Positions 55,579 through 63,713 of a stretch of DNA of 64,000 nucleotides are shown piece by piece. The stretch lies in assembly GCA_965204235.1 (NCBI GenBank), contig OZ241979.1:1798001-1862000 (forward strand), written 5' to 3'. A program made the translations under genes and the position numbers. Each line of letters begins with the position of its first letter. Within the stretch, counting starts at the first letter, position 1. The stretch is from JAJDTQ01 sp965204235 (GTDB taxonomy: Bacteria > Desulfobacterota > Binatia > UBA9968 > JAJDTQ01). Under the pieces are notes generated by a model. The model made no database searches. It was not told the origin of the DNA and saw nothing but the letters and a program-made list of their open reading frames with translations.

Positions 55579-56594
55579 GGCGCTTCAGGAATTCATGTGG
55601 GTAAGTGGTAATCGAGGGACGCCTTTGGGTAGACATCAAGGGCACCGAAATGGAAGTAGATGGCGTCGCGGAAGCGTTGGCGGTTGTGGTAGCCGCGGGC
55701 CCGGTACTTCAGCCACTGGATGCTGGAGTTGATGCCTTCGGCTCGGGCATTGGTCACCCGCTGGACCACGGCAGTGAGGATTCCTTCCAAGTGCTTCCGA
55801 ACCATGCGGGCCACACGCTTGACCGGCTCCAGACGACAACGGCTGGCCGAGCGAACCCAGGCCTGCCAGGCCTTGCGCGCCCAGGTGCGGCTGCGGTAGT
55901 CCCACAGAGTCATGGCGTGCTCCTTGTAGCCCCAGGCCCGTGCAGTTTGCAGGGCGCTGTCCCGCAGCCCCGCGAACTCTTTCCATCGCTGCCAGTCCAT
56001 GTGCTGGGGGTTCTTCAGCCACAGGTAGCGGCTGCCCTTCAGCCGTTGCGCCCCCTCTCCCGGTAGCTTCCGCTGTTCCTGCCGTCGCGCCAACCCCCGC
56101 TCCACCCCGCGACGCATCACCCCGTCCACCTCGTCCCAACTCAGCCCCATCATCCCCGCCACCCCCGCAATACTCGCCTGTTGCAGCCAGTCCAGGATCA
56201 ACCCCTCATACAGCGCCGTGAACCGCGACCGCTCTTCCCCCCACGGAACCCGCACCTGCCTCACCTTGTGCTCCTCACACTCTACCCGCGGAACCCCCGC
56301 CTCCAGCACCGTCCGGTACTGACACGTGTCCAGATGACGCCACCGTCGCTGCCGCGTGTCGTACCGGCTCCCTCGACGCCCGCACTCCAGGCAACTCAAC
56401 TTCCCACCCCCGTGCTCCACCTGTACCACCACCTCCCCCTCATCCAGCTTCAACTCCACCCCCTCCACTCGCCACGGCGCCTCGATCCCCAGTAGCCTCG
56501 CGTACAACTCCCGGTCTCGCATCTCTCCCTCCCTTGCCACTGCCTGAACCCTCTCGCGCCCCCTCCTCTCCTACCTTACCCACACGGAAGAGCC
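55579..56594 (-). mobile_element. ISL3-family insertion sequence, internally deleted
   Basis: Terminal sequences GGCGCTTCAGGAATTCATGTG (left) and the complement of GGCTCTTCCGTGTGGGTAAG (right) are related inverted repeats. The element is about 1.0 kb, short for the family. Flanking 8-mers (ATTCTGAT and AAATCGTC) do not match, so no target duplication remains. It separates the PLD nuclease gene from the third methyltransferase. Confidence 0.75.
55593..56540 (-). CDS. ISL3 transposase, internally deleted
   Basis: A 315-residue open frame, against roughly 400-450 in intact members. The N-terminal zinc-finger part (CLECG, RRWRHLDTCQYRT, PRVECEEHKV) and the HTH follow each other normally, but after LARRQEQRKLPG the chain jumps to GAQRLKGSRYLWLKN; the segment with the first two catalytic Asp residues is absent. 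The C-terminal Glu region (NARAEGINSSIQWLK) remains. The frame stays open, yet it cannot encode an active DDE enzyme; it might act as a DNA-binding repressor of related ends. Confidence 0.8.
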   Translation of the reverse strand: MAREGEMRDRELYARLLGIEAPWRVEGVELKLDEGEVVVQVEHGGGKLSCLECGRRGSRYDTRQRRWRHLDTCQYRTVLEAGVPRVECEEHKVRQVRVPWGEERSRFTALYEGLILDWLQQASIAGVAGMMGLSWDEVDGVMRRGVERGLARRQEQRKLPGEGAQRLKGSRYLWLKNPQHMDWQRWKEFAGLRDSALQTARAWGYKEHAMTLWDYRSRTWARKAWQAWVRSASRCRLEPVKRVARMVRKHLEGILTAVVQRVTNARAEGINSSIQWLKYRARGYHNRQRFRDAIYFHFGALDVYPKASLDYHLPT

Positions 56595-56646
56595 AAATCG
56601 TCCAGGGTTTCCTTGCGTTGCAGTCCGGGTTCACTCGTGTCCTCTT
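56595..56646 (-). pseudogene. Truncated gene start cut by the ISL3 element
   Basis: On the minus strand, 14 bp after the stop of the third methyltransferase, GTG 56646 opens SPKEDTSEPGLQRKETLDDL and runs straight into the ISL3 terminal repeat. Position and composition suggest the start of a co-directional gene, perhaps the cognate restriction enzyme, destroyed by the insertion or an associated deletion. Confidence 0.35.
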
Positions 56647-56663
56647 TCGGCGACACGTCGATC

Positions 56664-57956
56664 CTAACCTTCCACCCATAGGCGTCCTTCGCAGAGGGGA
56701 ACACGATGCTTGCGGTTCTTCCACCTGGTGTTGCGATCACGGGTCTTGTCGAAGCGCCAGGAGTCGAAACCTGCCGCAATGGCCAGTTTGCCAAGCCATT
56801 CGACCACCGGAACGTACACTCCGTAAGGCGCGGAGTCTCCGATCACGAAACAGACCTTCGACGGCGTGGCGCACACCCGCCGCAGGGCCAGCCAGACCTG
56901 CGCAAGATCCAGGAAATAGCATCCTACCATGTTGTGGTAGGTCTTCTTGCCGCCGCGGCCCAGTCGGATTTCGCCAAGCTCTTCGCACACGCGTTGCAAC
57001 TCATCGCGAATGGGCTCCAGTTCGGGTCTTGCCAGCACGGCGGCCAAGTCAATGGAACGCTCCGGGACGTGTTGCGTACAAGAGCGGAGAAGGCGCTGAC
57101 GTATCCCCGTTTGCAAGTCTCCCCAACCCTCGATCTCGCCGAAGAACGTCATTTCCAGGCGGGTGGCGTCCGCATAGTCATAGTTGTTGGGGTATGGAGG
57201 CGACGTCACGACCAGGTTGACGCCATCGGCAGGGACGGCTTCACACGAACGGGCGTCGTCCAGGTCGAACCTCGCCCGCGGGCCGGCCAGACCACCGGCG
57301 AAAGCCATGTCGCCGTGCACCGTGTGCATCATCGCCCGGAACGCGGCAAAAGGCTCTTCGACGTGCGCCTTTCGGCGATTGGGCTGGAGGTATTGCCAGT
57401 TGGCCGTACCCACATGGGACGTAGAGCGCAAGACGGAGACGAGGGTCAGCCACACGAGCCGGGCGGATTCCGAGTCGTCGTAAAAGCTTTCCATTGCGTT
57501 CCGAAGACAGTCGAGTTGCTCCAATGCCTCGTTGGTGTAGCATTTCCGGATCAGCGGCGCGTATGATTTCAGGGAAGGGGCGCGTTGCCTGGCGCCGGCA
57601 AGTACGATCTTCGCACGTCGGAGGTACTCGTTCGGAGACGAGCGGTACGCCAATTTGGCCAGTGCAACCCGCGCGACGAACGGATGCGAGTCGATCCCCC
57701 ACGATGCGACGCCGCACTGCTCAGCGGCTATGAGCGTCGTGCCGCTTCCGGCGAAGGGGTCGAAGACCCGGACGTCGTCGTCCGGTACTTCACGCGAGAT
57801 CAAATCCCCGGCCCAGGCGCCGCTGAAACCGGCGCTGTATCGGAACCAGCGGTGGATCGGAAGCCCCATGTTGTCCACGAAACTGCCGGAGGTTCCATCC
57901 CTGTGTCGGGGAACGTCCGTTTCCGGGAACAGGGAGTTTTGTTGCTGACTTCGCAT
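56664..57956 (-). CDS. DNA methyltransferase (third of the island)
   Basis: Amino-methyltransferase of 430 residues. Motif I VFDPFAGSGTT is at 64-74, motif IV TSPPYPNNYDYAD at 251-263, and a late FVIGDSAPYGVYVPVVEWL block is typical of site-specific N4/N6 methylases. It begins MRSQQQNSLFPETD. More GC-rich than the pair at 51371-54353, so it may have a different origin. It reads toward the ISL3 element and, beyond it, the PLD nuclease; together these may be an interrupted restriction-modification unit. Confidence 0.87.
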   Translation of the reverse strand: MRSQQQNSLFPETDVPRHRDGTSGSFVDNMGLPIHRWFRYSAGFSGAWAGDLISREVPDDDVRVFDPFAGSGTTLIAAEQCGVASWGIDSHPFVARVALAKLAYRSSPNEYLRRAKIVLAGARQRAPSLKSYAPLIRKCYTNEALEQLDCLRNAMESFYDDSESARLVWLTLVSVLRSTSHVGTANWQYLQPNRRKAHVEEPFAAFRAMMHTVHGDMAFAGGLAGPRARFDLDDARSCEAVPADGVNLVVTSPPYPNNYDYADATRLEMTFFGEIEGWGDLQTGIRQRLLRSCTQHVPERSIDLAAVLARPELEPIRDELQRVCEELGEIRLGRGGKKTYHNMVGCYFLDLAQVWLALRRVCATPSKVCFVIGDSAPYGVYVPVVEWLGKLAIAAGFDSWRFDKTRDRNTRWKNRKHRVPLCEGRLWVEG

Positions 57957-57974
57957 CGGAATGGTTCACTCAGT

Positions 57975-58035
57975 GAAGCCCCCGTTCGTCCTGAGCGTAG
58001 CGTAGCGAAGTCGAAGGACGCGCTTTTCCCGGTCC
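57975..58035. repeat. IS5-end MITE, partial copy
   Basis: CAGTGAAGCCCCCGTTCGTC with the core GAGCGTAGCGTAGCGAAGTC and GAAGGACGCGCTTTTCCC; terminal repeats are eroded. It lies between the start of the third methyltransferase gene and the end of the TPP enzyme gene. Confidence 0.6.
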
Positions 58036-58042
58036 GCATGCC

Positions 58043-59758
58043 TCACGCCGAGCAGACGACGTTGATGACGGCTTGGCGTTGCTCCACCTGCACCGCCTTG
58101 AGGCCGCGCTCCAACGCGGGCATGAGGTCGGCCGGGTCCTCCACCCGCTCGCCGTAGCCGTCGGCCACCTCCACCGCCTTTTCGTACTTGTCCACGCCGT
58201 CGAGCATGGTGATGGGCGGATGGTCGCTCCGGGCCGCGTATCCGTCCGGGTTGAGACCCACGGTGGCCCGGCGCACCGCTTGCCACCTCCGGTTGTTGAA
58301 GATGACTGTGAGGACGGGAAGCCGCTGCTCGGCGCCCACGTAGTGGCTGGCGACGGGGTTGCCGAACATGTAGGAGCCGTCGCCGTGGGTGCCGATGACC
58401 AGCCGGTCACGGGCTGCGAGCTTCGCCCCCAGGGCGACCCCGAGGCCGTGGCCCAGACCCGAAGCGGCGCCGGCGTTCAGGAGCGTGCCCGGCTGCGTGA
58501 CGTCCATGTGGGACGACGCGAGCGGCGACTCCTTCACCACGATGGTGTCGTCGTCCTTGAGCCGGTTGATGCAATGGGTGACCCACACGGGATGCAGCGG
58601 CTTGTCGTCCTTCACCTGTTCGAGCTTCGCGGCCCAGCTATCGCGTTGCCGCCGCCGCATGTCCGCCAGGGTCTGCCGGCGCCGGTCGATCTTCGTCCGC
58701 ACCCGGGCCTCGTGGGCGGCCAGGGCCTCGCCCAGGACCGTGAGGCCCGCGTCGGTGGCGCAGGCCAGGGCGATGTCGCAGGGGTGGCCGCGCAGCGGCA
58801 CGTAGCTGTGCAGCGGGTCCGCGCCCATGTGGATCACCTTGGCGTCGTCGCGGACCTTGTCGGTGGCGGGCAGCCACGGCACCGCCACGTCGATGGCCAG
58901 GATCACGTCCGCCTGGCCCAGCAGGGGGTCGAGGTCGTACCCCAGGTTCATGGGATGGTCGGTGGGCAGCGACATGTAGCGGTTGCGGTACTGCACCACG
59001 GGGATGGCCCCGCGCTCGGCCAGCTCGGCCAGGGGCCGCCACACCCGCGGGTTGCGGCCGGCCCAGTTGGTGATGATGAGCGGGTGCTCGGCATCGGCCA
59101 GCAGCGCCGCGGCATGGTCCGCGGCCCCGGCGTTGGGATAGGGAGGCGCCGAGGCGCGCTGGCGTCCGGGGGACTCGTAGGTGAACTCGTCCATGCGCTC
59201 GGCCAGCACCTCCCGGGGCAGGCTCAGATAGACGGGTCCGGTGGGCTCGCTCCTGGCCACCGCCAGGGCCCGATCGACGATGGTCTCGGTCTGCTTGCCG
59301 TTCCGCAGCTCGTAGTCCCACTTGGCCGCCTCGCGCACCATGGCGGCCTGGTCGAACATCTCCTGGGTCCAGTGGATGTCCAGGCTCCGGTGCCCGGCCA
59401 AGCCTTCCTCGTTGGTGGGGGTCCGGCCCGCGGTGAACAGCATGGGGATGTTGCCCCGCGCGGCGTTCAGGAACCCGTTCATGCCGTTGGCGGTGCCCAC
59501 GTTGACGTGCACCATCACCGCCTGGGGCTTGCCGGTCACCAGGTAGTAGCCGATGGCCATGTGGAGGGCGGTGTTCTCGTGGGGGCAGGTGACCGGTTGG
59601 GGCACCCGGGTCTCCAGGTTCTGCGCCTTGGCCAGGGCCTCCACGATGGGCGCGAAGTCCGTGCCGGCGTTGGCAAAGAAGTAATCGACGCCGCGGTCCG
59701 CCAAAAGCGCCAAGTAGGCGTCCGCCACGGTCACGTGCAACAGGGTCGTCTTGGCCAT
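58043..59758 (-). CDS. Thiamine-pyrophosphate-requiring enzyme (acetolactate synthase-like)
   Basis: TPP-dependent decarboxylase/carboligase of 571 residues from ATG 59758, preceded by GGGAGAG. The catalytic Glu that activates the cofactor is Glu61 (CPHENTALHM), and the TPP/Mg motif GDGSYMFGN starts at 459 with the closing NN at 488-489. Three domains (Pyr, central, PP) are complete. It shows similarity to the benzoylformate decarboxylase/acetolactate synthase superfamily without a clear specificity; the FAD-site residues of true acetolactate synthase cannot be confirmed. Single gene. Confidence 0.92.
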   Translation of the reverse strand: MAKTTLLHVTVADAYLALLADRGVDYFFANAGTDFAPIVEALAKAQNLETRVPQPVTCPHENTALHMAIGYYLVTGKPQAVMVHVNVGTANGMNGFLNAARGNIPMLFTAGRTPTNEEGLAGHRSLDIHWTQEMFDQAAMVREAAKWDYELRNGKQTETIVDRALAVARSEPTGPVYLSLPREVLAERMDEFTYESPGRQRASAPPYPNAGAADHAAALLADAEHPLIITNWAGRNPRVWRPLAELAERGAIPVVQYRNRYMSLPTDHPMNLGYDLDPLLGQADVILAIDVAVPWLPATDKVRDDAKVIHMGADPLHSYVPLRGHPCDIALACATDAGLTVLGEALAAHEARVRTKIDRRRQTLADMRRRQRDSWAAKLEQVKDDKPLHPVWVTHCINRLKDDDTIVVKESPLASSHMDVTQPGTLLNAGAASGLGHGLGVALGAKLAARDRLVIGTHGDGSYMFGNPVASHYVGAEQRLPVLTVIFNNRRWQAVRRATVGLNPDGYAARSDHPPITMLDGVDKYEKAVEVADGYGERVEDPADLMPALERGLKAVQVEQRQAVINVVCSA

Positions 59759-60000
59759 CTCTCTCCCTTCCTCCTCCCGGCGGATCCGCAGATGCCGGAA
59801 TCGTGATCCTGAGCCCCCACGATAGCCCTTTCCGGAGGCCGGGACAACGACCGGAACGGCCCGGTCCTCCTCCGAAGAACCTCCGCGCGTGTGGGCAGGA
59901 AGGGCGCCGGGGAAGACGGCAGGAGCGCCCGGCCGTTCCAGGCAGCCGCCCGCGTCGTGCATGGAACGGTTGCGTTTCGACGATACCGGTGGAATACTAG

Positions 60001-60115
60001 GAGCTTCAGGCTTTCGTGTGACGCTTCCCTCTCACGCGATGAGGTCCGATTCCCACCCTGCTGTCCTGGGTTCGGCATTGCGGAGAACCCCGATTCCCTC
60101 CCCCCAACCGGTACA
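60001..60115. repeat. ISL3-end MITE, truncated copy
   Basis: GAGCTTCAGGCTTTCGTGTG leads into CGCTTCCCTCTCACGCGATG and CGATTCCCTCCCCCCAACCG, the interior blocks of the elements at 17654 and 50818 in inverse order. The other end is missing near the IS4 insertion. The remainder of the gene-free stretch 59759-60156 shows nothing recognisable. Confidence 0.6.
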
Positions 60116-60156
60116 GACCGGTAACATGGTTTACAGGATAGACCGGGGATCACTAG

Positions 60157-61487
60157 TGTCGGGATATTAGTTGAACAAAATCAACTGGTTAGAGGGTTCA
60201 TGAGGGGGGAGAGGGATATGGATGGGGGGCATGGGTTGGGTAAGTAGTTGATTGAGCGGGATTTTCTCGAACAGGGAGAGGCTGAGGATTTGTAGGATTG
60301 TGTAGAGGCTGGCGTGGCAGTGGAGGCGTTTTTTGATGATGGCCACCAGCACATGGACGGAGACGGCGATCCAGATTTGAGTTTTGACGGCGTTTTCAGA
60401 GGTGCCGAAGAAGAACTTGATTCGCAGGTGTTGTTTGATCCATTTGAAGAACAACTCGACCTGCCATCGACATTTGTAGAGTTCGGCAATGGTGAGCGCA
60501 GGCAGGGTGAAGTTGTTGGTGAGGAATACGAGGGTGTTGTGAGTTTTGGCGTCGTGATACTTGATGCGGCGCAGGTGGTGCGGGTAGTGGCTGAAGGAAT
60601 GGCGGCCAGTCAGCACACCGACTTGGTCGTAACGGAGTCCTGCCGCCTTATGGACAGGTTGTGAATAAAGACGACGGAACTGGAGGTTGGACTTGGCACG
60701 AATGATGAAGAACGACAGGGCTTCGGTGAATTCCTGTAAGCGATGGAAGTCCACATAGGCACGATCCATGACATGGAAGGCGCCGGCCTCCGGCATCAGG
60801 ATGTCGAGTACATTGACGTCGTGGATTTTGCCCGAAGACACACGAATAAAGGTCGGGATGTTGCCGCGCAGGTCCAGGAGGGTATGCAGTTTCACTGCTG
60901 CCTTGGTGCGACGAAAGGAAGCCCAGGGGAAGACGGAAAGGCACAGGTCGATGGTGGTGGAGTCGAGTGCGTAAACCGTGTTGTCGAGTTGGACGCCAAA
61001 ACGGTCGTGGAGATACAGCCGACGAGCCGTCTGGATCAGGGATTGAGCCAGGTCGGCATAGATACGCCAGTCACGCTTTTCGTTGGCTTCCGCCAGAGTA
61101 CTGCGCGAAACCCTGGTTCGTATCCCCATGTGGTAAAGCTTCTGACTTCGGGCACGCAGACAGGTTTCGATGTCTCGCAGACTTTCCCGGTGAATCAATT
61201 GGGCAAAGGCCATGCAGCGATATTGATCCTGACAACTGAAGCGTTTGATACGCTGGTCTCCGCGATACCGATGGACGCAACGACGGAACGTGTGCGAAGG
61301 AACATGGTCGATGGCCTGCGTAAAGATCAGTTTGCCGGTGTACATGAGCACCTCCTCCAAGTCGAGTCTCGATGGAAGAGGGTGCTTCAAACCCCCGGCG
61401 CCGTTCAAGTCGATGACAGCCGAAAATGAAGACTTTCTCCTTTTATTACAACAGGTTACACCTCCCTGACAAGGAGTATCCCGGACA
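60157..61487 (-). mobile_element. Complete IS4-family insertion sequence
   Basis: Ends TGTCGGGATA (60157) and TATCCCGGACA (61487) are near-inverse repeats enclosing about 1.33 kb with one intact transposase. GACCGGGGAT occurs just outside both ends, suggesting insertion in or between repeated sequence; a clean target duplication is not evident. A remnant of the same family is at 51051. Confidence 0.8.
60167..61345 (-). CDS. IS4-family transposase (with DUF4372-type N-terminus)
   Basis: DDE transposase of 392 residues from ATG 61345 (an upstream in-frame ATG at 61408 is possible). The N-terminus FTQAIDHVPSHTFRRCVHRY is the DUF4372 type. Catalytic residues: Asp128 in LDSTTIDL, Asp194 in VMDRAYVDF and Glu297 in YKCRWQVELFFKWIKQ, the Y-(2)-R-(3)-E-(6)-K signature of the IS4 family. 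All are present and the frame is intact, so the element may be active. Confidence 0.9.
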   Translation of the reverse strand: MYTGKLIFTQAIDHVPSHTFRRCVHRYRGDQRIKRFSCQDQYRCMAFAQLIHRESLRDIETCLRARSQKLYHMGIRTRVSRSTLAEANEKRDWRIYADLAQSLIQTARRLYLHDRFGVQLDNTVYALDSTTIDLCLSVFPWASFRRTKAAVKLHTLLDLRGNIPTFIRVSSGKIHDVNVLDILMPEAGAFHVMDRAYVDFHRLQEFTEALSFFIIRAKSNLQFRRLYSQPVHKAAGLRYDQVGVLTGRHSFSHYPHHLRRIKYHDAKTHNTLVFLTNNFTLPALTIAELYKCRWQVELFFKWIKQHLRIKFFFGTSENAVKTQIWIAVSVHVLVAIIKKRLHCHASLYTILQILSLSLFEKIPLNQLLTQPMPPIHIPLPPHEPSNQLILFN

Positions 61488-61585
61488 GTAGTGACCGGGG
61501 ATATGGTTTACACGGTAAGGGTTATCGGCAAGGTGGGAATCGGACTCTTCCGACTCCATCCTGCCCTCCTCCCGCGCGGGCTTCC

Positions 61586-61894
61586 ATGAGGCGCTCCCCG
61601 GCCGATGCGCTTGCAGCCTGTCGAATCCGCTTCCTGCTGCCTTGGGTGCTGGCGCTGTCGGCCGCAGGGTGCGCCGGGGCCGGGGATGCCGGTCGGCTCG
61701 AAGCCTTTGCCGAGGCGGGGATCGCCTACGCCGACAAGGCGCCGACGCTGATGGACCGGTCCTTCGAGGCCGCGCTCGAAAGGGGAGTGCGCGACCTCGG
61801 GCGGGCGGCCGGGAGGCTCCACCGAATCAAGGCCCACCTGAAGGCGGTGACGGCCCTGCTCAAGACCGTGGGCCGGGTCGTCGAGCTTCCCTGA
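61586..61894 (+). CDS. Small lipoprotein of unknown function
   Basis: A 102-residue protein with a signal region FLLPWVLALSAAGC, the Cys at about 29 being the likely lipidation site. The mature part is helical and Ala/Leu-rich (EAFAEAGIAYADKAPTLMD, LHRIKAHLKAVTALLKTVG). No family recognised. It is GC-rich like the chromosome and isolated between mobile elements. Confidence 0.6.
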   Translation: MRRSPADALAACRIRFLLPWVLALSAAGCAGAGDAGRLEAFAEAGIAYADKAPTLMDRSFEAALERGVRDLGRAAGRLHRIKAHLKAVTALLKTVGRVVELP

Positions 61895-61910
61895 CCCCCC
61901 GCATCCCCGG

Positions 61911-62022
61911 TCACAGGCGCCCCTTCGCCTCTAGCAGGCCGTCCACGAGCAGCGCCAAGTCGAGGTTGCCGCTCTGGGCGCCGACCGTCCTGCCGTCCGC
62001 GGCCAAGGCGGCGAGCTGGCCC
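61911..62022 (-). pseudogene. C-terminal gene fragment abutting a MITE
   Basis: Minus-strand frame QLAALAADGRTVGAQSGNLD then LALLVDGLLEAKGRL and stop; it is GC-rich, codon use is like the chromosome and it begins exactly where the repeat at 62023 ends. Probably the tail of a gene whose front was lost. Family unknown. Confidence 0.3.
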
Positions 62023-62162
62023 GATGGATTCCCGCTTTCGCGGGAATGACGAGGTGAGGTGTCCACGCCGCCAAACCGAGGACGGCATGGTTGGAATGGG
62101 GGGAAGCGGACATCATCGCGTACGTGGGGAGTGTCACAATCCACACGAATTCTCGAAGCGCC
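62023..62162. repeat. ISL3-end MITE, copy lacking left terminus
   Basis: GATGGATTCCCGCTTTCGCG through CATCATCGCGTACGTGGGGA to CCACACGAATTCTCGAAGCGCC parallels 25393-25523 almost throughout. Another ISL3-type end (CCCACATGAAATCCTGAAG) lies at 62249-62267. With the fragment before it, this accounts for the gap 61895-62271. Confidence 0.7.
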
Positions 62163-62271
62163 CTTTCTTCTATCGTCATCTGTATCGAAGAGGTTGCCAT
62201 GCAGGAGAGAATACTATATGATGGTGAGGTTCCATCCTCGATCCTCTACCCACATGAAATCCTGAAGAGTC

Positions 62272-62518
62272 TCAGGAATTAGCCGAAAACTCTCGGATGG
62301 CGCCTGGGAACCAATCGACGAATGCCATCGCGATTCTATACAATTCACAGACTTCGGATGAGGTCTTGTCCATTGGATAGTTCGCGAAGTCTTGGTGAAC
62401 CAGCCTGTTCCGTTCTCTACCGATCTCCAGGAACGCACACCTCGACTCGCGCAACTCGTCATTTTGTTCGACCACGCGCTTCGCGTGCTCTTTGAAACCA
62501 CTGCCAAACATACTGAAG
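62272..62518 (-). pseudogene. HEPN-type protein, N-terminus removed by IS5
   Basis: The open frame enters from the IS5 border at 62518 (FSMFGSGFKEHAKRVVEQN) and continues CAFLEIGRERNRLVHQDFAN to its stop at 62272. R-N-R-L-V-H fits the R-N-x3-H ribonuclease motif of HEPN toxins and effectors, and the helical surroundings agree. Only about 80 residues remain. Low GC, same strand as the DUF262 fragment beyond the IS. Subfamily uncertain. Confidence 0.5.
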
Positions 62519-62648
62519 AGGAACCTCTGAACAATTCAGGAATTGAGATGGAGGCATTCCAGATGCAGTTGATGGGAACGTCATGAGTATCATTTGGCGT
62601 CGGAGGGCGGTGTAGAAACGAGGATCCGGGCGTCGATCGAGGGTTTGA

Positions 62649-62677
62649 GCACCCCTGGAAGCATGTTCCAGGGGTGC
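62649..62677. terminator. 12-bp hairpin at the 3' side of the IS5 transposase gene
   Basis: GCACCCCTGGAA and TTCCAGGGGTGC enclose GCATG. It starts 13 bp after the transposase stop and is followed on the plus strand by TTTCCC. It may end transcription entering or leaving the element. Confidence 0.5.
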
Positions 62678-62689
62678 TTTCCCTGCATT

Positions 62690-63649
62690 CTACGCACTCC
62701 CACGCAATAATTCCCTCTTCGCCATCAGCATGTTGACCAAAGCACAAGTGATGAGCAAGTAATGCTCATTCTTCCACAGCCCCTTGTACCTGAGCCGGGT
62801 GAACCCGAATCGCCTCTTCATCACCCCGAACACATGCTCCACCTTCGCTCGCACACGCGACTTGCTCCGGTTCCGCCTCCGATCCTCTTCCGTCAAAGGT
62901 CGATTCCTCTGTCCCTTCCGGTGGGTAAAGTCCTGAGCCCTCGGCGCCCGCTCCCGGATCACCTTGCCCTGTCCCCCATACGCCGAGTCTCCCCACACCC
63001 GCGTCTCCCGCCCGTGCAACAACTCCCCCAGCTTCTGCGAATCATGCACGTTCGCCGCCGTCGCCACCACCGAATGGATCTGCTTCGTCCGACTGTCCAC
63101 CCCCACGTGCGCCTTCATCCCGAAATACCACTGATTCCCCTTCCGCGTCGAATGCATCTCCGGATCCCGCTGCCTCCCCTTGTTCTTCGTCGAGGCCGCC
63201 GCCTGCAGGATCGTCGCATCCACAATCGTTCCCGTCGATACCTTCAGCCCCTTCTCTTCCAGATGCCCATTCACCTTGCGAAACACTTCCTTCCCCAACT
63301 CATGGCGCTCCAACAAGTGCCGAAACTTGCAGATGGTCGTCTCATCCGGCACACGCTCCTCTCCCAAATCCACCCCCACGAACTCCCGCATGGCTCGCGA
63401 ATCATACAGCGCTTCCTCCACCCCGGGGTCCGACAGGCTGAACCAGTGCTGCAAAAAATGAATCCGCAACATCCGCTCGATCCCCACCGGGCGCCGTCCC
63501 GCTCCCGGAGGCTGCGGATAGTACGGCTCCACCGCCTCCACCAACTCCTCCCACGGGATCACCCCGTTCATCTCCTCCAGGAACTTCGCCTTCCGCGTCT
63601 GCCTGCCGTACTTCTCGAAATTCACCGCCCCGAACGTCCGCTGCTGCAT
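62690..63649 (-). CDS. IS5-family transposase
   Basis: DDE transposase of 319 residues with the usual IS5 architecture: N-terminal MQQRTFGAVNFEKYGRQTRK, DUF772-like block LRIHFLQHWFSLSDPGVEEAL, catalytic Asp144 (GTIVDATI), Asp221 (WGDSAYGGQ) and Glu271 (AKVEHVFGVMKRRFGF). The frame is intact, so the copy may be active and may mobilise the matching MITEs in trans. Confidence 0.93.
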   Translation of the reverse strand: MQQRTFGAVNFEKYGRQTRKAKFLEEMNGVIPWEELVEAVEPYYPQPPGAGRRPVGIERMLRIHFLQHWFSLSDPGVEEALYDSRAMREFVGVDLGEERVPDETTICKFRHLLERHELGKEVFRKVNGHLEEKGLKVSTGTIVDATILQAAASTKNKGRQRDPEMHSTRKGNQWYFGMKAHVGVDSRTKQIHSVVATAANVHDSQKLGELLHGRETRVWGDSAYGGQGKVIRERAPRAQDFTHRKGQRNRPLTEEDRRRNRSKSRVRAKVEHVFGVMKRRFGFTRLRYKGLWKNEHYLLITCALVNMLMAKRELLRGSA

Positions 63650-63713
63650 TCCGATAGCCTCCCTCTCCCTGATATCCTCCGATTCTACTCCCTGCCTTTT
63701 CTTTTCGCTACCA

